64,000 nucleotides of DNA from Lingula anatina (Eukaryota; Brachiopoda; Lingulata; Lingulida; Lingulidae). The DNA lies in NCBI RefSeq assembly GCF_001039355.2, contig NW_019775863.1, forward strand, positions 118,581 through 182,580, given 5' to 3'. The position numbers and the translations under genes are program-made. The notes under the pieces were generated by a model. That model searched no databases. It saw only the letters and a program-made list of their open reading frames with translations, and had not been told where the DNA came from. Below are positions 63,676-64,000 of this stretch, piece after piece. Position 1 is the first letter of the stretch; each line of letters starts with the position of its first letter.

Positions 63676-63956
63676 ACTAATGTGAGGTGCACGATACAAG
63701 ATATTTCACTCACGCCATAACAAACTAGTTAAATCATTTAATATTTATAAATATGCTTAATCACCAGCATCTAAAAAACGTCTTACCACAAGTTTAGGCG
63801 TCTCTCACCTTATCACGTCGATCTCTAGCGTTGACAGGTAAGTCCGTTGAAAGCTTTCAGTCTGGTAGCCGCTGGCTGAGGAAGAAAACGACGTCGACTG
63901 CCCCGAGCCCGACGCGGAAGCTTGAATACTAGCTCCCCTTCCATCGCCAGCTAAAC
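48673..63956 (-). CDS. MACPF-FAMeT-cysteine-rich-EGF-SRCR protein, 20 exons, 5' end beyond the window
   Basis: Exons in transcript order: 63809-63956, 63403-63515, 62977-63127, 60777-60917, 60202-60447, 59338-59521, 58936-59113, 56902-57032, 56429-56604, 54924-55272, 54461-54665, 53992-54114, 53582-53770, 52859-52990, 51292-51416, 50885-50984, 50336-50464, 49546-49959, 49153-49229, 48673-48900. Every junction is GT-AG and in phase, giving 1178 visible residues without a stop. Order of domains: MACPF (to about residue 266, signature WGTHF at 93-97), spacer, FAMeT-like (about 388-640), cysteine-rich repeats (about 650-897), EGF-like (898-939), linker with a run of arginines (1003-1011), SRCR (1078-1170). 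Repeated cysteine modules and the SRCR domain indicate a secreted or cell-surface protein; no membrane segment is seen. Likely an innate-immune pore-forming protein, by inference. Signal peptide and first exon(s) are off the window. Confidence 0.88.
48700..49229 (-). other. SRCR-domain exons
   Basis: Exon 19 reads [19 protein letters not shown] and exon 20 continues [35 protein letters not shown]: a full scavenger-receptor cysteine-rich domain. It falls at the C-terminus; the frame ends 12 codons after the last conserved cysteine pair. Confidence 0.92.
51434..51510. repeat. CA/TA compound microsatellite
   Basis: (CA)n then (TA)n, about 77 bases, beginning 18 bases upstream (minus strand) of the exon at 51416, so it crowds the splice acceptor. 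Confidence 0.93.
51530..52130 (-). mobile_element. Penelope-like element, 5'-truncated 3' fragment with GIY-YIG endonuclease
   Basis: Minus-strand frame with [47 protein letters not shown] and, after a stop, [16 protein letters not shown]: the zinc-finger-like, GIY-YIG and C-terminal parts of a Penelope retroelement. The reverse transcriptase is missing; the fragment is cut off at a TA microsatellite (52172-52237). One in-frame stop at about 51796 shows decay. It lies in the 1.4-kb intron between exons 14 and 15 of the MACPF gene, same strand. Confidence 0.82.
52172..52237. repeat. TA microsatellite
   Basis: About 66 bases of (TA)n at the truncated end of the Penelope fragment. Confidence 0.95.
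54461..57032 (-). other. FAMeT-like domain exons
   Basis: Exons 8-11. One segment reads [17 protein letters not shown] and another [20 protein letters not shown]; the tryptophan-tyrosine pairs and the D..P..V..F.F.G ending resemble the farnesoic acid O-methyltransferase domain (Pfam FAMeT). In animals this domain mostly sits in large extracellular proteins and is not known to act as a methyltransferase there. Exon 8 ([19 protein letters not shown]) may be a first partial module. Confidence 0.6.
57271..58060. repeat. Diverged tandem repeats of about 180 bases in a MACPF-gene intron
   Basis: Units at 57271-57449 and 57450-57644 share TTCTGATGCAATAATAC, GCATCAAATTTTAATTATG-like and TTAGAAAATGC words in order; a third, more diverged unit is near 57880-58050. 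Intron 58935-57033. Confidence 0.75.
58071..58420. repeat. Second tandem repeat, period about 183 bases
   Basis: Two units (from 58071 and about 58254) share TTTATTTCCAT, ACACAAT and TTTTATATAATCAACT in order. Next to the 57271-58060 array and possibly of common origin. Confidence 0.65.
58489..58800. repeat. Duplicated word and GAC-rich minisatellite
   Basis: TTCGAACTTGACCTGTGTAT at about 58488 recurs at about 58648 with one change (T to C). At 58745-58795 there is a GAC/GGC-rich stretch (GCACGACGACGACAGCGATG). Similar GAC-rich intergenic repeats are familiar in molluscan and related genomes. Confidence 0.55.
59547..59914. mobile_element. MITE with AAGGTATAATAACTCTTCGT ends, next to a splice acceptor
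   Basis: 368 bases; 20-base inverted ends at 59547-59566 and 59895-59914 with one difference. The left end is only 25 bases upstream of the acceptor of the exon starting at 59521 (minus strand). No clear target duplication. Confidence 0.7.
61330..62330 (+). pseudogene. Decayed Tc1-type transposase
   Basis: Plus-strand remnants in three frames: a helix-turn-helix-like stretch ([14 protein letters not shown]), a stretch with [20 protein letters not shown] and, after a frameshift, [20 protein letters not shown] followed by NHIDNMW, the region around the third catalytic acid of Tc1 transposases (here D). In-frame stops and frameshifts make it non-functional. It lies in the MACPF-gene intron between exons 3 and 4, opposite strand; inverted ends not identified. 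Confidence 0.8.
62727..62799. repeat. Stray copy of an exon/intron boundary
   Basis: About 73 bases match 59502-59575: the first 20 bases of the MACPF-gene exon 59338-59521, its splice acceptor, the 25-base spacer and the start of the adjacent MITE. It lies about 3.2 kb upstream in the intron between exons 3 and 4. Confidence 0.8.
62869..62918. repeat. TA microsatellite
   Basis: About 50 bases of (TA)n in the same intron. Confidence 0.95.
63643..63672. repeat. CA microsatellite
   Basis: About 30 bases of (CA)n in the intron between visible exons 1 and 2 of the MACPF gene. Confidence 0.93.
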
Positions 63957-64000
63957 CTAGTACAGGCGAGAGTAAAAGACAATAAAAATAATGAGGCACT

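Larger units (their letters stand above)
60202..63956 (-). other. MACPF-domain exons
   Basis: Exons 1-5 of the visible gene. Support for MACPF: WGTHF preceded by FIIK and followed by a FGGQL strand (exon 3); a GC-rich exon 4 with alternating small residues and glycines, as in membrane-inserting hairpins; and the conserved tail in exon 5, with [22 protein letters not shown] and FQMEPITYI, like the GG..WL.S...P..I.F.L.PI pattern of perforin-like proteins. Exon 4 uses a GTACGT donor at 60776 that keeps the phase. Confidence 0.85.

Overview
The window is nuclear DNA from an invertebrate animal. It is AT-rich, has long GT-AG introns, few and widely spaced genes, many microsatellites and many small terminal-inverted-repeat transposons. 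Gene content (a FAM20B-type kinase, a MACPF/SRCR protein, a Penelope endonuclease fragment, GAC-rich minisatellites) fits a marine lophotrochozoan such as a brachiopod or mollusc, but the species cannot be fixed from the sequence alone.

Left third (1-32420), + strand: one FAM20B-like glycosaminoglycan xylosylkinase gene with eight coding exons (5848-24249) and a very long first coding intron. Two large stretches occur twice: 1-3778 matches 7030-10285, and 19591-25820 matches 25822-32420. The only two N characters in the window lie at the ends of the first copies (3829 and 25821), so the repeats look like unmerged overlaps between allelic contigs rather than real tandem duplications. The second repeat doubles FAM20B exons 4-8 without exons 1-3. 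Comparing the copies exposes transposon insertions, including an empty/occupied site pair for a Harbinger-like element.

Middle (33-46.5 kb): two minus-strand genes with single-exon coding regions, encoding basic, serine-rich, coiled-coil proteins that look like diverged tandem paralogues (33964-35634 and 37798-38943); then a + strand 12-exon gene (41398-46417) for an unrecognised secreted protein of 558 residues whose ATG is separated from the rest of the signal peptide by an intron. A 619-bp foldback element with a CCAAT/TATA-rich core lies at 47894-48512.

Right third (48673-63956), minus strand: a 20-exon gene, open at its 5' end at the window edge, encoding at least 1178 residues in the order MACPF pore-forming domain, spacer, farnesoic-acid-O-methyltransferase-like (FAMeT) domain, cysteine-rich furin/TNFR-like repeats, EGF-like module, polybasic linker, SRCR domain. 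All 20 exons join in phase without a stop. This pore-former plus recognition-domain architecture is the most interesting biological content; the likely role is innate immunity, by inference. Its introns hold a Penelope 3' fragment, a decayed Tc1 transposase, a MITE beside a splice acceptor, a stray copy of an exon/intron boundary, and tandem repeats.
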